This document shows positions 49,860-58,805 of a stretch of 64,000 nucleotides of DNA, piece by piece. The DNA comes from an uncultured Myxococcales bacterium (lineage in GTDB: Bacteria; Myxococcota_A; Polyangia; Polyangiales; Polyangiaceae), in contig CALFEQ010000020.1 in the NCBI GenBank assembly GCA_937949945.1, forward strand, positions 3,127-67,126, written 5' to 3'. Position 1 is the stretch's first letter. Every line of letters starts with the position of its first letter. The notes below the pieces were generated by a model. It was not told the DNA's origin, searched no databases, and saw only the letters and a list, made by a program, of their open reading frames with translations. The translations under genes and the position numbers were made by a program.

Positions 49860-52109
49860 TCAGTTCGGCGGCGGGGATGCCTCGGGCGAGCGGTCGTCGC
49901 CGCCCTGGGCGACCGGCGCGTAGCCTTCGCGGCGGTAGTAGTAGTACCGCTGGTAGTAGTACTCGTGGCGGTCGAGGTTGACCGCGTTGAGGACGGCGCC
50001 CGCGATCGGCGCGTCGACGTCGCGCAGCGAGCGGAGGCCCGACTTCGCGAAGCCGAACGTCGTCTTGAACGCGCGGATGACCATGATGACGCCGTCGCAG
50101 AGCGTCGAGAGGATCGCCGAGTCGGTGACGGCGACCACGGGCGGGCTGTCGAGCACGATCCGATCGAAGTGCTCGCTGAGCTCGTCGAGCATGCGGCGGA
50201 ACTTGTCCGACGCGACGACGTCGGCGGAGTTCGGCGGGATCGGCCCGCAGGGGATGCAGTAGAGGTTCGGCACGATCGTCGGCTTGGCGACCTCCTCGAG
50301 CGTGGCCTCGCCGACGATGACGTTCATGAGGCCGATGTCGCCGGCGCGATCGAAGATGCGGTGCAAGCGCGGCCTGCGGAGGTCGCAGTCGACGATGCAG
50401 ACGCGCTGCCCGCCCTGCGCGAGCGAGATCGCGATGCTGACGGCCACCGTCGTCTTTCCCTCGGACGGCGCGGCGCTCGTGACGAGGATGCGCCGGTAAG
50501 GCCGGTCCGGGTTCATGAACATCAGGTTCGTGCGCAGAGAGCGCGCGGCCTCCGCGACACCGGACGCCGGGCGCTCGTGCACCAAGAGCTCGGGCGGAAG
50601 CTCCGCCGTGATGCGGCGCGCCTTGCGCCGCCGGCCCTTCCTGCGGCCGGGCGTTCCTTTGAGGTCCTCTTCCGCGATCTCGGGGAGCAGGCCGAGGAAC
50701 GTGACGTTGAGCCGCTTCTCCACGTCCTCCGGCGTCTTGAGCGTGTTGTCGAGCGCCTCGCGGAGCAGGGCGAGCGCGATCCCCAAGAGGAGCGACGCGG
50801 CGAAGCCGATGGTGACGTTCGTGCCCGTGCGCGGGTAGATCGGCACCTTCGGCTCGTTCGGCGTGTCGATGAGCCGGATGTTGTTCGTGTTCATCATCCG
50901 GCGAAGGTCCGCCTCCTTGAGCTGCTCGAGGAGGACGGCGTAGAGCTTCTCGTTCTGCGCGCGCAGGCGATCGAGGCGGTGGAACTCGAGCTCCTTGAGG
51001 TTGAGCTCGACGGCCTTCTTGCGGGACGCCTCGTACAGGGCCGCCTCGCCGGCCTCCTGCTGCTGGATGATGGCGAGGTCGCGCGCGACGGCGCCTTGGA
51101 TCGTCTTGATCTCGGAGACGAGGGCGTCCTTCGCGAGGGCGATCTTCTCGTCTGCCTTCTTCACCGCCGGGTGGTTCTCGCCCTTGCCCTCGGCGACGAG
51201 CTCGGCGCGCTCGCGTTTCGCCTCCAGGTACTCCTTGCGGAGCTGGCCGAGGAAGGCGTTCGAGAGGAGCTCGGACGCGGGGATCTGATCGGGGTTGTCC
51301 GGCGAGATCTTGGAGAGCTCGGAGTGCCGGGCCGCGAGCTCCTGGCGCCGGAGCCGCGTGCGCGTGAGCGCGATGTCGTACTCCTGCATCTCCATGCGGA
51401 TCATCTTGGAGAGATCCTCGAGGGTGCTGGAGGGCAGGTCGTTCTGCTTCTTGAACTCGTGCAGCGCGTCCTCGGTCTGCTCGAGCTCGTGCTTGAAGTG
51501 ATCGAGCTGGCCCGAGAGCCACACCACCGTGTCGCCCGTCGCGCTCACCATCTTCTCGAGGTTCTGCGCGATGTACGCCTTGGCGACGGCCTCGGAGAGG
51601 CGGCGGGCGAGCGAAGGCTTCGTGTCCTGGACGCGGATGTAGACGAGGCGGCTGCCCTTCGCGGGCTCGACGATCAGCTTGCCGCGCAGCTTCTCGACCG
51701 CGTTCTCGATCGGCACGGGCGCCGAGGGCTTGAAGCCGAGGAACTCGGGATCGTTCTGGAGCCCGAGGTCGCGGACGACGGTCGACAGGACGCGGTCGCT
51801 CTGGATGATCCGGTACTGGGTCTCGTAGTACTCCTTCGTGTCCCAGATCGCGCTCCAACCGATCATCGGATCGGTCTTGTTGCCGAGCGGCTTGATGACG
51901 TCCGGGTCGAACTCGATGAGGGTCGAGGCCTCGTAGATCTTCGGCTGGCTCTTCGAGAAGGCGAGGGCCGCGCCCGAGCCGAGGAGCACGCAGGCGAGGA
52001 TGATCGCCCAGTGCTTGAGGATGGCGCGCAGGGCCCAGAGGATGGCCTCGAGGGCGCTCCCGTCCGCCGACCCTCCGATGGGCTCGCTCTGCCCCGTCTC
52101 CTCGCCCAT
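49860..52109 (-). CDS. Wzc-like polysaccharide co-polymerase/tyrosine autokinase
   Basis: This 749-residue protein starts at ATG 52109 (a GTG at 52166 is also in frame). The Wzz-type chain-length domain begins with a membrane helix (WAIILACVLLGSGAALAFSK) and ends with a second one (NVTIGFAASLLLGIALALLR), with a long coiled coil between. The cytoplasmic BY-kinase domain has Walker A SAAPSEGKTTVAV, Walker A' CIVDCDLRRPRL and Walker B IVLDSPPV. A C-terminal tyrosine cluster (HEYYYQRYYYYRREGY) should be autophosphorylated. It controls polymer length and export together with a Wzy-type polymerase. Both halves are in one polypeptide, as in proteobacterial Wzc. Confidence 0.95.
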   Translation of the reverse strand: MGEETGQSEPIGGSADGSALEAILWALRAILKHWAIILACVLLGSGAALAFSKSQPKIYEASTLIEFDPDVIKPLGNKTDPMIGWSAIWDTKEYYETQYRIIQSDRVLSTVVRDLGLQNDPEFLGFKPSAPVPIENAVEKLRGKLIVEPAKGSRLVYIRVQDTKPSLARRLSEAVAKAYIAQNLEKMVSATGDTVVWLSGQLDHFKHELEQTEDALHEFKKQNDLPSSTLEDLSKMIRMEMQEYDIALTRTRLRRQELAARHSELSKISPDNPDQIPASELLSNAFLGQLRKEYLEAKRERAELVAEGKGENHPAVKKADEKIALAKDALVSEIKTIQGAVARDLAIIQQQEAGEAALYEASRKKAVELNLKELEFHRLDRLRAQNEKLYAVLLEQLKEADLRRMMNTNNIRLIDTPNEPKVPIYPRTGTNVTIGFAASLLLGIALALLREALDNTLKTPEDVEKRLNVTFLGLLPEIAEEDLKGTPGRRKGRRRKARRITAELPPELLVHERPASGVAEAARSLRTNLMFMNPDRPYRRILVTSAAPSEGKTTVAVSIAISLAQGGQRVCIVDCDLRRPRLHRIFDRAGDIGLMNVIVGEATLEEVAKPTIVPNLYCIPCGPIPPNSADVVASDKFRRMLDELSEHFDRIVLDSPPVVAVTDSAILSTLCDGVIMVIRAFKTTFGFAKSGLRSLRDVDAPIAGAVLNAVNLDRHEYYYQRYYYYRREGYAPVAQGGDDRSPEASPPPN

Positions 52110-52562
52110 CACGTCGTGATTCCTCGTCTTTCGTTCCCCCGAACGAATCGCTGGGTTGGATGCCACTTGGTTGCCGGCGACGCAAGCCGTGTTCGCGGGA
52201 GCGGCCGAGCCTCACCGGACGAGCGCGAGCGCTCCCGGAGCGGGGGTAGGGGAGGGTCGCACCATCGCGCGATTCACGCAAGTCGGGCGGAAACCGGGGC
52301 CCGGGCCGCGAAATCGGGCCGTCCGTGGCCCTCGGGGCCGACCCTCGCGGACCCGAGGGGGGTGGACCTGGACGCGTCCACGGGGGACCATCGGACGTCC
52401 GTTTTCGCGAGGTCACGCGTTCACGAGGAACTCCATTCACACGGCGTCGTGATGCCCGTCGATCAAGGGCATTTCCGAGTGGCAGAGCTCCTGCATCACG
52501 GGGCGGCGAGGCGAGCCGAGGGGCGCTCGCCGGAACCCCAACGAGCCGAGGAATCGAGGAAC
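52110..52562. other. Intergenic region between Wzc-like and lipoprotein genes
   Basis: These 453 nt separate divergent genes. A hairpin with 8-bp arms is listed at 52329-52359, and a shorter inverted repeat GTGGAC...GTCCAC follows at 52362-52381. Promoters for the exopolysaccharide kinase and the lipoprotein should be here. I see no gene. Confidence 0.5.
52329..52359. promoter_or_regulatory. Inverted repeat in divergent promoter region
   Basis: CCCTCGGG and CCCGAGGG are perfect 8-bp arms with a 15-nt centre, about 220 nt upstream of either gene start. In so G+C-rich a region this could be incidental; an operator is possible. Confidence 0.3.
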
Positions 52563-53402
52563 ATGCGCCCGACCACCTTTGGAACCCTTGTCGCCGCGAC
52601 CGCCTTCACCGCCTTCTTGACCGGGTGCCCTCGCGAGAAAGCCGACGGGCCGATGACGCGAGACGAGGCCCGCGAAGCGCTCGAGGAGTCGGCGATCGAA
52701 TCGCAGGCGGCCGCCCTGACGACGAGCGCCGTCGAGATCTCCACGAACTTCACGATCGGCAAGGCGGTGAAGGAGGCCGCGGCCGAGCTCAAGACGTTCA
52801 TCGAGACGCAGCTGCCGTGCGCCGAGATCACGCTCGTCGACGCGACGCTCACGGTCACGTACGGCGCGAAGCCCGGCCAGTGCCTCTATCGGGGGCAGTC
52901 GTTCTCCGGCCAACACATCGTGAAGGTCGAGCGGAACGACGACGAGATCGTCGTCGATCACGAGTGGAAGGACCTCTCGAACGGCAAGGTGAAGGTGAGC
53001 GGCACCGCGCACGTCACGTGGGACTTCGGCGATCGGACGCGGCGCGTGGAGCACGACCTCACCTGGACGCGCCTCTCCGACGGCCGCACGGGCCGCGGAA
53101 CGGGCGACATCCTCATGGGCGTGCTCGAGGGCGGCCTCTCCGAAGGCATCCAGATCGACGGCAGCCGCTCCTGGACCGGCCAGAACGGCAAATGGGATCT
53201 CGCCATCGAGGGCGTGCAGATGCGCTGGGTCGATCCGGTCCCGCAGGCGGGCACCTACCGCCTCGCGTCGCCGAAGGGCCGCTCGCTCTCGCTCTCCTTC
53301 GCGCGCGTCGACGAGGACACGATTCGGGTGACGATCAAGAACGACACGAAGGAGTTCCGGTTCGACGTGAACACGATCGGTGCGGTCGCGGACGAGTCGT
53401 GA
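52563..53402 (+). CDS. Lipoprotein of unknown function
   Basis: This 279-residue protein starts at ATG 52563. The signal ends in FTAFLTGC, so it is a lipoprotein. A short helical part (MTRDEAREALEESAIESQAA) is followed by a beta-rich body (CAEITLVDATLTVTYGAKPG; QHIVKVERNDDEIVVDHEWK; GRGTGDILMGVLEGG) ending VNTIGAVADES. I do not recognise a named family. It is the last chromosomal-type gene before the CRISPR locus, 225 nt upstream of the CARF gene on the same strand. No link to the CRISPR system is implied. Confidence 0.78.
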   Translation: MRPTTFGTLVAATAFTAFLTGCPREKADGPMTRDEAREALEESAIESQAAALTTSAVEISTNFTIGKAVKEAAAELKTFIETQLPCAEITLVDATLTVTYGAKPGQCLYRGQSFSGQHIVKVERNDDEIVVDHEWKDLSNGKVKVSGTAHVTWDFGDRTRRVEHDLTWTRLSDGRTGRGTGDILMGVLEGGLSEGIQIDGSRSWTGQNGKWDLAIEGVQMRWVDPVPQAGTYRLASPKGRSLSLSFARVDEDTIRVTIKNDTKEFRFDVNTIGAVADES

Positions 53403-53627
53403 GGCGGGACGGCCGGCGCCAATCGGCCGTGGCGCTCGGCCTGGTGCCTGACTGCGTTGCGTATGCGACCTGGCGCCTCGCCAAACCGTCGCCGCGCCCC
53501 CGCGCAACTTCTGCGTACGCCCATCGAAACTGGTGGACTCGAGAGTCCGTCTTCCATCGAGCTCGCGTCGACTATAAAGTTCGATCTTTGTGTTGCGCCC
53601 TCGTACGGGCGTGGGGGAGGAAGATCG

Positions 53628-54556
53628 ATGACGAAGACCGTCGTATGTTCCGTCGGAACGAGCGCGGCGAAGGGCATCTGTGCGCCGGCGCAGCTTCTTG
53701 CGTGGGTCGCCGAGAACGGTGGCCCGGAGCAGGCCGCCGAACGCATCTACGAGCGCTTCCGGGACGTGAAACCGGAAGGGGCGGCTCTTCTCGACAAGCT
53801 GTCGGCCGAGATCCACTCGCTCGTGCGCATCGGCCTCGAGGAATGCTGTCGAGTCATCCTGCTCGCCTCGGCGACCGACGACGGCCTGGCCTGCGCGCTG
53901 GCGATTCGCCGTTACCTCTTGGATCGTTGGCCGTCGCTGCAGGTCGAGGTTTCGTCCGTTCCCGGCCTTCAGGTCTCGGACCCGAGCCTGTTCAGGAAGC
54001 AGGGCGCGGTGGAGTACTGCAGGCGCTGCCTGGAGGCGGTCGCGAAGTACGGCCGAGAGAACGTCATTCTCAACCCCACGGGCGGGTACAAGGCACTGGT
54101 CCCTTACGCCGTCCTGGTGGGCATGCTCAAGCGAGTGCCGTGCCGGTACATCTTCGAGCAATCGACCGTGCTCCTCGACCTGCCGCCGCTGCCGGTCGAG
54201 TTTCAGCGAGGGCTGTTCGAGGCTCATCGCAGCGTCTTCGAACGGATCGAGCAGGAGACGGCGATTCCCGCAAGTTGCCGAAATGCGATCCCTTCCGCTT
54301 CTTGGAGAGGGTCGCCCACTCCCAGGAAGCGTTCAGGCGCTTCGAGCACGCCAACGTAGGCAACGGCCTGCGGTGGCTCAAGCCTGGTGACACGACGGAC
54401 CGATACCTCGTCTCGGTCGAGGGGTGGCGCTTGCTCGTGTGGCGGGCGGTGCGAGAGGACGAGGTCGGGAAGGATTATCCCACGCGAGTGACGGTCGACC
54501 CTGAGCGGGATAGGGATCGCTTTGCCCCCTTCACTCGCATGGAGATGCATCGCTGA
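53628..54556 (+). pseudogene. CARF-domain CRISPR protein (APE2256 family), frameshifted
   Basis: The ATG at 53628 has a strong site, GGGGGAGGAAG, upstream. The N-terminal 210 residues are a CARF domain of the APE2256/Csm6 type: TVVCSVGTSAAKG, VILLASATDDGLACALAIRR and VILNPTGGYKALVPYAVLVG, with FERIEQET at its end. The reading frame then goes out of phase near 54270. The conserved continuation (KLPKCDPFRFLERVAHSQEA, then GLRWLKPGDTTDRYLVSVEG) lies one base back and runs to a stop at 54556. One added C in ATTCCCGCAAG would restore about 309 residues. No HEPN R-x(4-6)-H motif is present in the restored tail. The intact protein would therefore be a cyclic-oligoadenylate sensor, a regulator or a Crn1-like ring nuclease rather than a ribonuclease. 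Confidence 0.82.
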
Positions 54557-54656
54557 TCGACGGCGTCGCGGCGGCAGGGCGGCGTAGTCGGAGCTGGCGA
54601 CCGAGATTGCAAGCGCCCCGCTGGGTGCCTGCGAGGCGACGAAGCGCTTTCTCTTT

Positions 54657-54680
54657 AGGAGCCGACTGGTTGCGGCTCCT
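54657..54680. other. Perfect 8-bp hairpin
   Basis: AGGAGCCG and CGGCTCCT pair over 8 bp around the loop ACTGGTTG. There is no T-tract on either side, so it is not a typical terminator for the preceding CARF gene. It may be a regulatory hairpin or part of the leader. Confidence 0.5.
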
Positions 54681-54714
54681 GAAGGCCGGTCTCCGAGTGT
54701 CGATGAACCGTGTT

Positions 54715-54731
54715 GCGACACCGTATGTCGC
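54715..54731. promoter_or_regulatory. Short inverted repeat, candidate operator
   Basis: GCGACA-CCGTA-TGTCGC is a 6-bp inverted repeat with a 5-nt centre, 162 nt upstream of cas10. It may bind a regulator of the cmr operon; this is inference from position. Confidence 0.3.
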
Positions 54732-54752
54732 GTCCGAAACGATTTCCCCCGG

Positions 54753-54792
54753 CGAACGTCGTTTTCACTCTTCCATCGCGAAAACACGTTCG
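54753..54792. promoter_or_regulatory. Imperfect inverted repeat upstream of cas10
   Basis: CGAACGTCGTTTTC and GAAAACACGTTCG pair with one bulged base around a 13-nt loop, followed by TAAGAT. Its place 100 nt upstream of cas10 suggests control of the operon. A relic of a CRISPR repeat is possible but there is only one copy. Confidence 0.35.
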
Positions 54793-54892
54793 TAAGATGT
54801 GCGATCCGGTAGACGTGTTCGACTCACCCGGAGCGGCTGATCCCCTGCGTGGCGAGCGCGCAAGAAAGGCCGCGCCCTGAAATGCCCGTGAC

Positions 54893-56716
54893 ATGACCAC
54901 TGTGCTCCTCGCCTCGATAGGGCCCATTCAGGATTTCATTGCGACTGCGCGACGGTGCCGTGACCTCTGGTTCGGCTCAACGTTGCTGAGCGAGCTGAGT
55001 AAGGCTGCAGCGCTAGGCATCGTCGAAGTGGCCGGTGCCGGGTCAGGCTACGACGCACTCGCCTTTCCCACTGCGAATCGCCGGGCGGACCTCGAAAGGA
55101 TGCGGGGGGTGTCGAACCTCATTCTCGCCCGTATTCCCGGCGACTTGGATGTGGCACGCCGTGCCGCGCAAGAGGGGGAGCGGTCCATGCGCGCGCGACT
55201 CGAAGAGATCACCGATCGAGCCTTCAAGGAGGTGGGACGTGGCGATCCGGATCGCGCGCGCCATTTCAAGGAAGACATCGCACGTGCCCAAGTAGCCGAC
55301 TTGATCGAGTACGTGTGGGTAGCGGTGCCCGAGCCGGCGGGGGAGGACGGCTACGCGATCGCGCGCCGACGCGCTCAGCACCTGTTGGCCGCGCGTAAGA
55401 ACACGCGCATGTGGACCCAACCATCATGGGCCGCTGCTGGTGTCGTGAAATCTTCGCTCGATGGTGCGCGCGAGTCGGTGCTCGACGAGCGCTTGTTCGA
55501 CAGGCCACGAGGGTCCGAAGCCCTTCCGGCAGAGGTGCGGCGGAGGCGCTTCGACTGGTACCGTGTCCACGGCGCGGAGCGCCTCTGCGGCGTTGGCCTT
55601 CTGAAGCGTTTCGGACGCTTCGAACACGAGGGCCAGTTCCGTGTCTTCAGCACCTCGCACGTGGCGGCATTGCCGTTCCTGGAGGGCCTCGAACGACAGA
55701 TGCCTGCGACCGTCGAGCCGTACAATCGGCTCTGCGACGAGCTCGACGCTGTCGACCAGCGCATCATCGACGAGCTCGACGTCACGCCGCGTCGATCCGA
55801 TCTCATCGGGAACATCGACGCTGGGATCTTCTTCCCCGGGCGACTCGACGAGCTTCTCGACGAGCTCGCCATCGACGGCTCGAAACGCGAGCGAGCGCGG
55901 TCGGCCTTGGCGTCCTTCCTTCGTGGTCGGCCGGAGCCGATACCGTACTACGCGATCCTGATGGCGGACGGTGACGGCATGGGCGCCGTCATCGACGCAC
56001 AACGTTCATTCGAACAACACCGCACGCTCTCGGCGGCTTTGAACGCCTTCGCGGACCGAGCTCGCGCGATCGTTGAAGAACATCGCGGGCACGCCATCTA
56101 TGCCGGGGGCGACGACGTGCTCGCGCTCTTGCCGATTCACACCGTTCTCGCGTGTGCGGCGGAGCTCGAAGCTGCGTTCACGACCGCCTTGGCGCCGTGG
56201 CGAAGCGGCGATGGAGGCGGAACGCTTTCGATTGGTGTCGCGCTGTCACACCACGTGGCCCCTCTCGACGGCGCGTTGGATATGGCGCGACACGCGGAGA
56301 AGGTCGCGAAGCAGCGTCCGGGGAAGAACGGCCTCGCGATCGTCGTGCACAAGCGTGGAGGAGCGCCGGTCACCGTGGCTGGAAGCTTTAGACGAGACGG
56401 CGGCGTCGTCGATGACCTCGAGCGCTTGATCTGGTTCTGCGCTTCCGACGCCGTTTCCGCCAAGGCAGGATACGAGCTGGGCGAGCTCGCTCGTCTCGGC
56501 GATCCCGACGTCGTCGCTGCAGAAGTGACGCGCGTATTGTTCCGCAAGAAGGCGGAGCGTGGTGCCTTCGATCTTGCCGAGGAAGTACGGGACGCACTCC
56601 AGCAACTCGTCAAGAAGCGCGGGGTTCAGTGGCTTGGAGACGCGCTCTATGTGGCGAAGCTCTTTGCCCAAGCCCGAGCGCTTGCAGCCCCGGCGCCCGA
56701 GAAAGGAGCTCAGTGA
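54893..56716 (+). CDS. cas10: Cas10/Cmr2, type III-B CRISPR large subunit
   Basis: This 607-residue protein is the signalling subunit of the Cmr complex. On binding target RNA, Cas10 palm domains make cyclic oligoadenylate from ATP. The N-terminus opens IGPIQDFIATARRCRDLWFG, typical of Cmr2. The first palm has MADGDGMG (residues 357-364) and the active palm has YAGGDDVLALLP, with the GGDD motif at 405-408, so cyclase activity should be intact. The N-terminal HD nuclease domain found in many Cas10 proteins is absent, and an in-frame stop lies 12 nt upstream of the start. DNA cutting is therefore not expected. The stop overlaps the cmr3 start (TGATG). Confidence 0.95.
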   Translation: MTTVLLASIGPIQDFIATARRCRDLWFGSTLLSELSKAAALGIVEVAGAGSGYDALAFPTANRRADLERMRGVSNLILARIPGDLDVARRAAQEGERSMRARLEEITDRAFKEVGRGDPDRARHFKEDIARAQVADLIEYVWVAVPEPAGEDGYAIARRRAQHLLAARKNTRMWTQPSWAAAGVVKSSLDGARESVLDERLFDRPRGSEALPAEVRRRRFDWYRVHGAERLCGVGLLKRFGRFEHEGQFRVFSTSHVAALPFLEGLERQMPATVEPYNRLCDELDAVDQRIIDELDVTPRRSDLIGNIDAGIFFPGRLDELLDELAIDGSKRERARSALASFLRGRPEPIPYYAILMADGDGMGAVIDAQRSFEQHRTLSAALNAFADRARAIVEEHRGHAIYAGGDDVLALLPIHTVLACAAELEAAFTTALAPWRSGDGGGTLSIGVALSHHVAPLDGALDMARHAEKVAKQRPGKNGLAIVVHKRGGAPVTVAGSFRRDGGVVDDLERLIWFCASDAVSAKAGYELGELARLGDPDVVAAEVTRVLFRKKAERGAFDLAEEVRDALQQLVKKRGVQWLGDALYVAKLFAQARALAAPAPEKGAQ

Positions 56717-57855
56717 TGACGACCTGGCTCATCGTGCCGAGGGATCCACTCGTCGTGCGGGACGGTCGTATCAACGACGGCCGAAGCGAGAGTGCGACGT
56801 TGAGGTTTCCCGTGCCGTCGATGGTTGCGGGATGGGTGAGGACGCGCGTGGGCTCGTCCGAGCGTGGCTACTTCGCGTGTGACGATCTCGAGGATCTGAA
56901 GCGCTCGGCGATTAGAGGCCCTCTCCTCGTCCGGGTCGACGACGACGCGTCGACGTTTTTCGCACCGGCGCCGCGCGATGCCGTTTGGGGAGTGGATTCC
57001 GAGGGCCGCTCGGTCGTACACGCAATGCAAGACATCTCCACGGAGGACGCCGCAACTGACCAGGATCCCTTCGAGGGGCACTGGGTCGGCATGCCCCCGG
57101 GGTTCCGAGGCAAGCCACCGGCGAAGGTCCCGGCGTTGTGGTCGTGGTCCGCCTTCGAGCGGTGGCTCGTTGCGCCGCGTGAAGTCGAAGCAGGAGCGAT
57201 CGAGGCGGAGGCCGTTGACATCGGGCACGACGAACGGATGCACGTTCGCATCGGTGAGACGGAAACGGCTGTCGAAGGAATGCTCTTCGGAACCACGGGC
57301 TTGGTCTTCGCGGACAAGGGAGGGGGTAACGGTCTGACTCCGCGACAGCTGGGGCTTGCGGTCGACGTCAGCACGGACGCGATGCGCTCCCCGATTTCGA
57401 TCAAGCCGGGAATCTTTCCGGCGGGGGGAGAGCGTCGCCTGGTGCGTTGGCAGCCATCGAAGACACCATGGCCAGGGCCCCCGGACGCCGTCGTGGCGCG
57501 TGTCCGGACGGGTGCTCGGTGCCGTATACGCGTCATTCTCCTCACGCCTGCGATCTTCGCCGAAGGATGGCGCCCGCGATGGCTCCTCGAGCAGCGCGAT
57601 GGCGTGTCGGTTCGTCTTGTCGGCGCTGTCGTACCTCGGCCGGAAACAATCTCGGGATGGGACTTTGCCCGAAACGAGCCCAAGCCGACGCGGCGCCTCG
57701 TTCCAGCCGGCAGTGTCTTCTTGCTCGAGCTCGACGGCGAACCTGAGGCGCGTTCGAGGTGGGTCAAGCGTATCTGGCTCCAGAACGTGAGCGACGACGA
57801 ACAGGACCGACGCGACGGATTCGGTCTCGCATCCGTGGGAGTAGCCGATGGCTGA
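56716..57855 (+). CDS. cmr3: Cmr3, type III-B RAMP protein
   Basis: This 379-residue protein starts at ATG 56716 inside the cas10 stop. Cmr3 holds the 5' tag of crRNA next to Cas10. Visible features are WLIVPRDPLVVRDGRINDGR at the start (typical Cmr3 opening), FPVPSMVAGWVRT (RAMP core with the glycine turn) and MLFGTTGLVFAD. A C-terminal Gly-rich segment, QDRRDGFGLASVGVADG, is also present. Its tail overlaps the start of cmr1 by 8 nt, another sign of one operon. Confidence 0.92.
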   Translation: MTTWLIVPRDPLVVRDGRINDGRSESATLRFPVPSMVAGWVRTRVGSSERGYFACDDLEDLKRSAIRGPLLVRVDDDASTFFAPAPRDAVWGVDSEGRSVVHAMQDISTEDAATDQDPFEGHWVGMPPGFRGKPPAKVPALWSWSAFERWLVAPREVEAGAIEAEAVDIGHDERMHVRIGETETAVEGMLFGTTGLVFADKGGGNGLTPRQLGLAVDVSTDAMRSPISIKPGIFPAGGERRLVRWQPSKTPWPGPPDAVVARVRTGARCRIRVILLTPAIFAEGWRPRWLLEQRDGVSVRLVGAVVPRPETISGWDFARNEPKPTRRLVPAGSVFLLELDGEPEARSRWVKRIWLQNVSDDEQDRRDGFGLASVGVADG

Positions 57856-58771
57856 GAAGGTCTGGGCGGTAAGGAAGCCTGCTGAGAAGGTCGAGACTCG
57901 AACCTATCGCTTCTTGACGCCGGTGTTTGGCGGCGGTGTGGAGGGGCGGGGCGCAGGGAAACGTTACGACGAGCGCACGCCCGTCCGCGTGCCGAGCATC
58001 CGCGGACAGCTCCGTTTTTGGTGGAGAGCGTGTAACCCGCGCCGGATCACCGACTGGAAAGAGCTGCGCGAGGTGGAAGCATCGATCTTCGGTTCGGCGA
58101 GCCAGCCGGGGAACGTCTCGCTGACAGTCAAGAGCTCCACGAGCTACAAGAAGGTTGACATACGTAAAGCAAAGATTGCGTATGGTGCCTTCCCGCTTCT
58201 GAACGAGGGGGCTGATACCCTGGAGACCTTCGACGGCACCTTCGAGCTTCACCTTCGATATCCGACCGACCAAAGGGCAAAGGACGTCCAGGCAGCGCTC
58301 TGGGGTTGGGCACATTTCGGTGGCTACGGTGGCCGGACCCGGCGAGGCTTTGGAGCGATTGAGCAGATCGAGCGGGGTGGCCTCCTGTCCATCGAAGACG
58401 GGTGGGATCAGTACGTTGGCGGAGAGCGTGTAAGCTGGCCGCATCTCGACCGCCAGCGCTCTGCCGTACTCGCGTCGTGCCCGGCATCTTCAGCCAAGAC
58501 GGGACTCGACGCGCTCGGCGAGTTGCTCGAGCTCTACAAGGGCATTCGCCAAAAGCGATCGGGCCGACCCTACCGGCCAGAGCCCGACACCATTCGGCGC
58601 ATCTTTCAGTTCATAAACCACAACAATCCGCCGAAGATGACGCTCGTTGCGGCGTCGGCGAAGCGCTTTGCCTCACCGCTCATCCTCCGACCGCATCGAC
58701 ACCGTGACGGCGGTTTGGAGTTGCTCGCGCTGGCCTTGCGCCCTGGTGTCGTCGGTGAAGTGAGGCGGTGA
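57848..58771 (+). CDS. cmr1: Cmr1, type III-B RAMP protein, apparently shortened
   Basis: This 307-residue protein has the Cmr1 features TYRFLTPVFGGGVEGRG, VRVPSIRGQLRFWWRACNPR, FGSASQPGNVSLTV, WGWAHFGGYGGRTRRGFGAI and, near the end, KRFASPLILRPHRHRDG. Cmr1 caps the 3' side of the crRNA-bound complex. The gene ends at a TGA inside a perfect 13-bp tandem duplication (58754-58779). Without the second copy the frame would continue directly into the small frame at 58806-58928. The protein may therefore have lost its natural C-terminus; this would not necessarily destroy folding. Confidence 0.9.
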   Translation: MAEKVWAVRKPAEKVETRTYRFLTPVFGGGVEGRGAGKRYDERTPVRVPSIRGQLRFWWRACNPRRITDWKELREVEASIFGSASQPGNVSLTVKSSTSYKKVDIRKAKIAYGAFPLLNEGADTLETFDGTFELHLRYPTDQRAKDVQAALWGWAHFGGYGGRTRRGFGAIEQIERGGLLSIEDGWDQYVGGERVSWPHLDRQRSAVLASCPASSAKTGLDALGELLELYKGIRQKRSGRPYRPEPDTIRRIFQFINHNNPPKMTLVAASAKRFASPLILRPHRHRDGGLELLALALRPGVVGEVRR

Positions 58772-58779
58772 AGTGAGGC
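58754..58779 (+). repeat. Perfect 13-bp tandem duplication at the end of cmr1
   Basis: GGTGAAGTGAGGC occurs twice without a gap. The second copy brings a TGA into frame. Thirteen is not a multiple of three, so gain or loss of one copy changes the frame and could switch cmr1 between a short and a long form. Confidence 0.92.
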
Positions 58780-58805
58780 TCGAAGGGGCTCGAGGAGGTC
58801 CGACG

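Larger units (their letters stand above)
54557..54892. other. Leader region of the cmr operon
   Basis: These 336 nt before cas10 hold no credible gene. Three structured sites are visible, listed separately: 54657-54680, 54715-54731 and 54753-54792. The stretch 54700-54800 is less G+C-rich than its surroundings, as expected for a promoter. No CRISPR repeat is recognisable. Confidence 0.5.

Noticed and set aside
54255..54285. Programmed frameshift in the CARF gene
   Set aside because: There is no slippery heptamer or nearby downstream stem at the switch point. A single-base deletion explains the data more simply.
54753..54792. CRISPR repeat or relic of an array upstream of cas10
   Set aside because: The GTTTTC...GAAAAC element occurs once only. 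No regularly spaced direct repeats of 25-40 bp were found anywhere in the window.
54607..54795. 62-codon frame in the leader of the cmr operon
   Set aside because: It opens with a TTG without a ribosome-binding site, and spans the hairpin and inverted repeats. It reads as non-coding leader.
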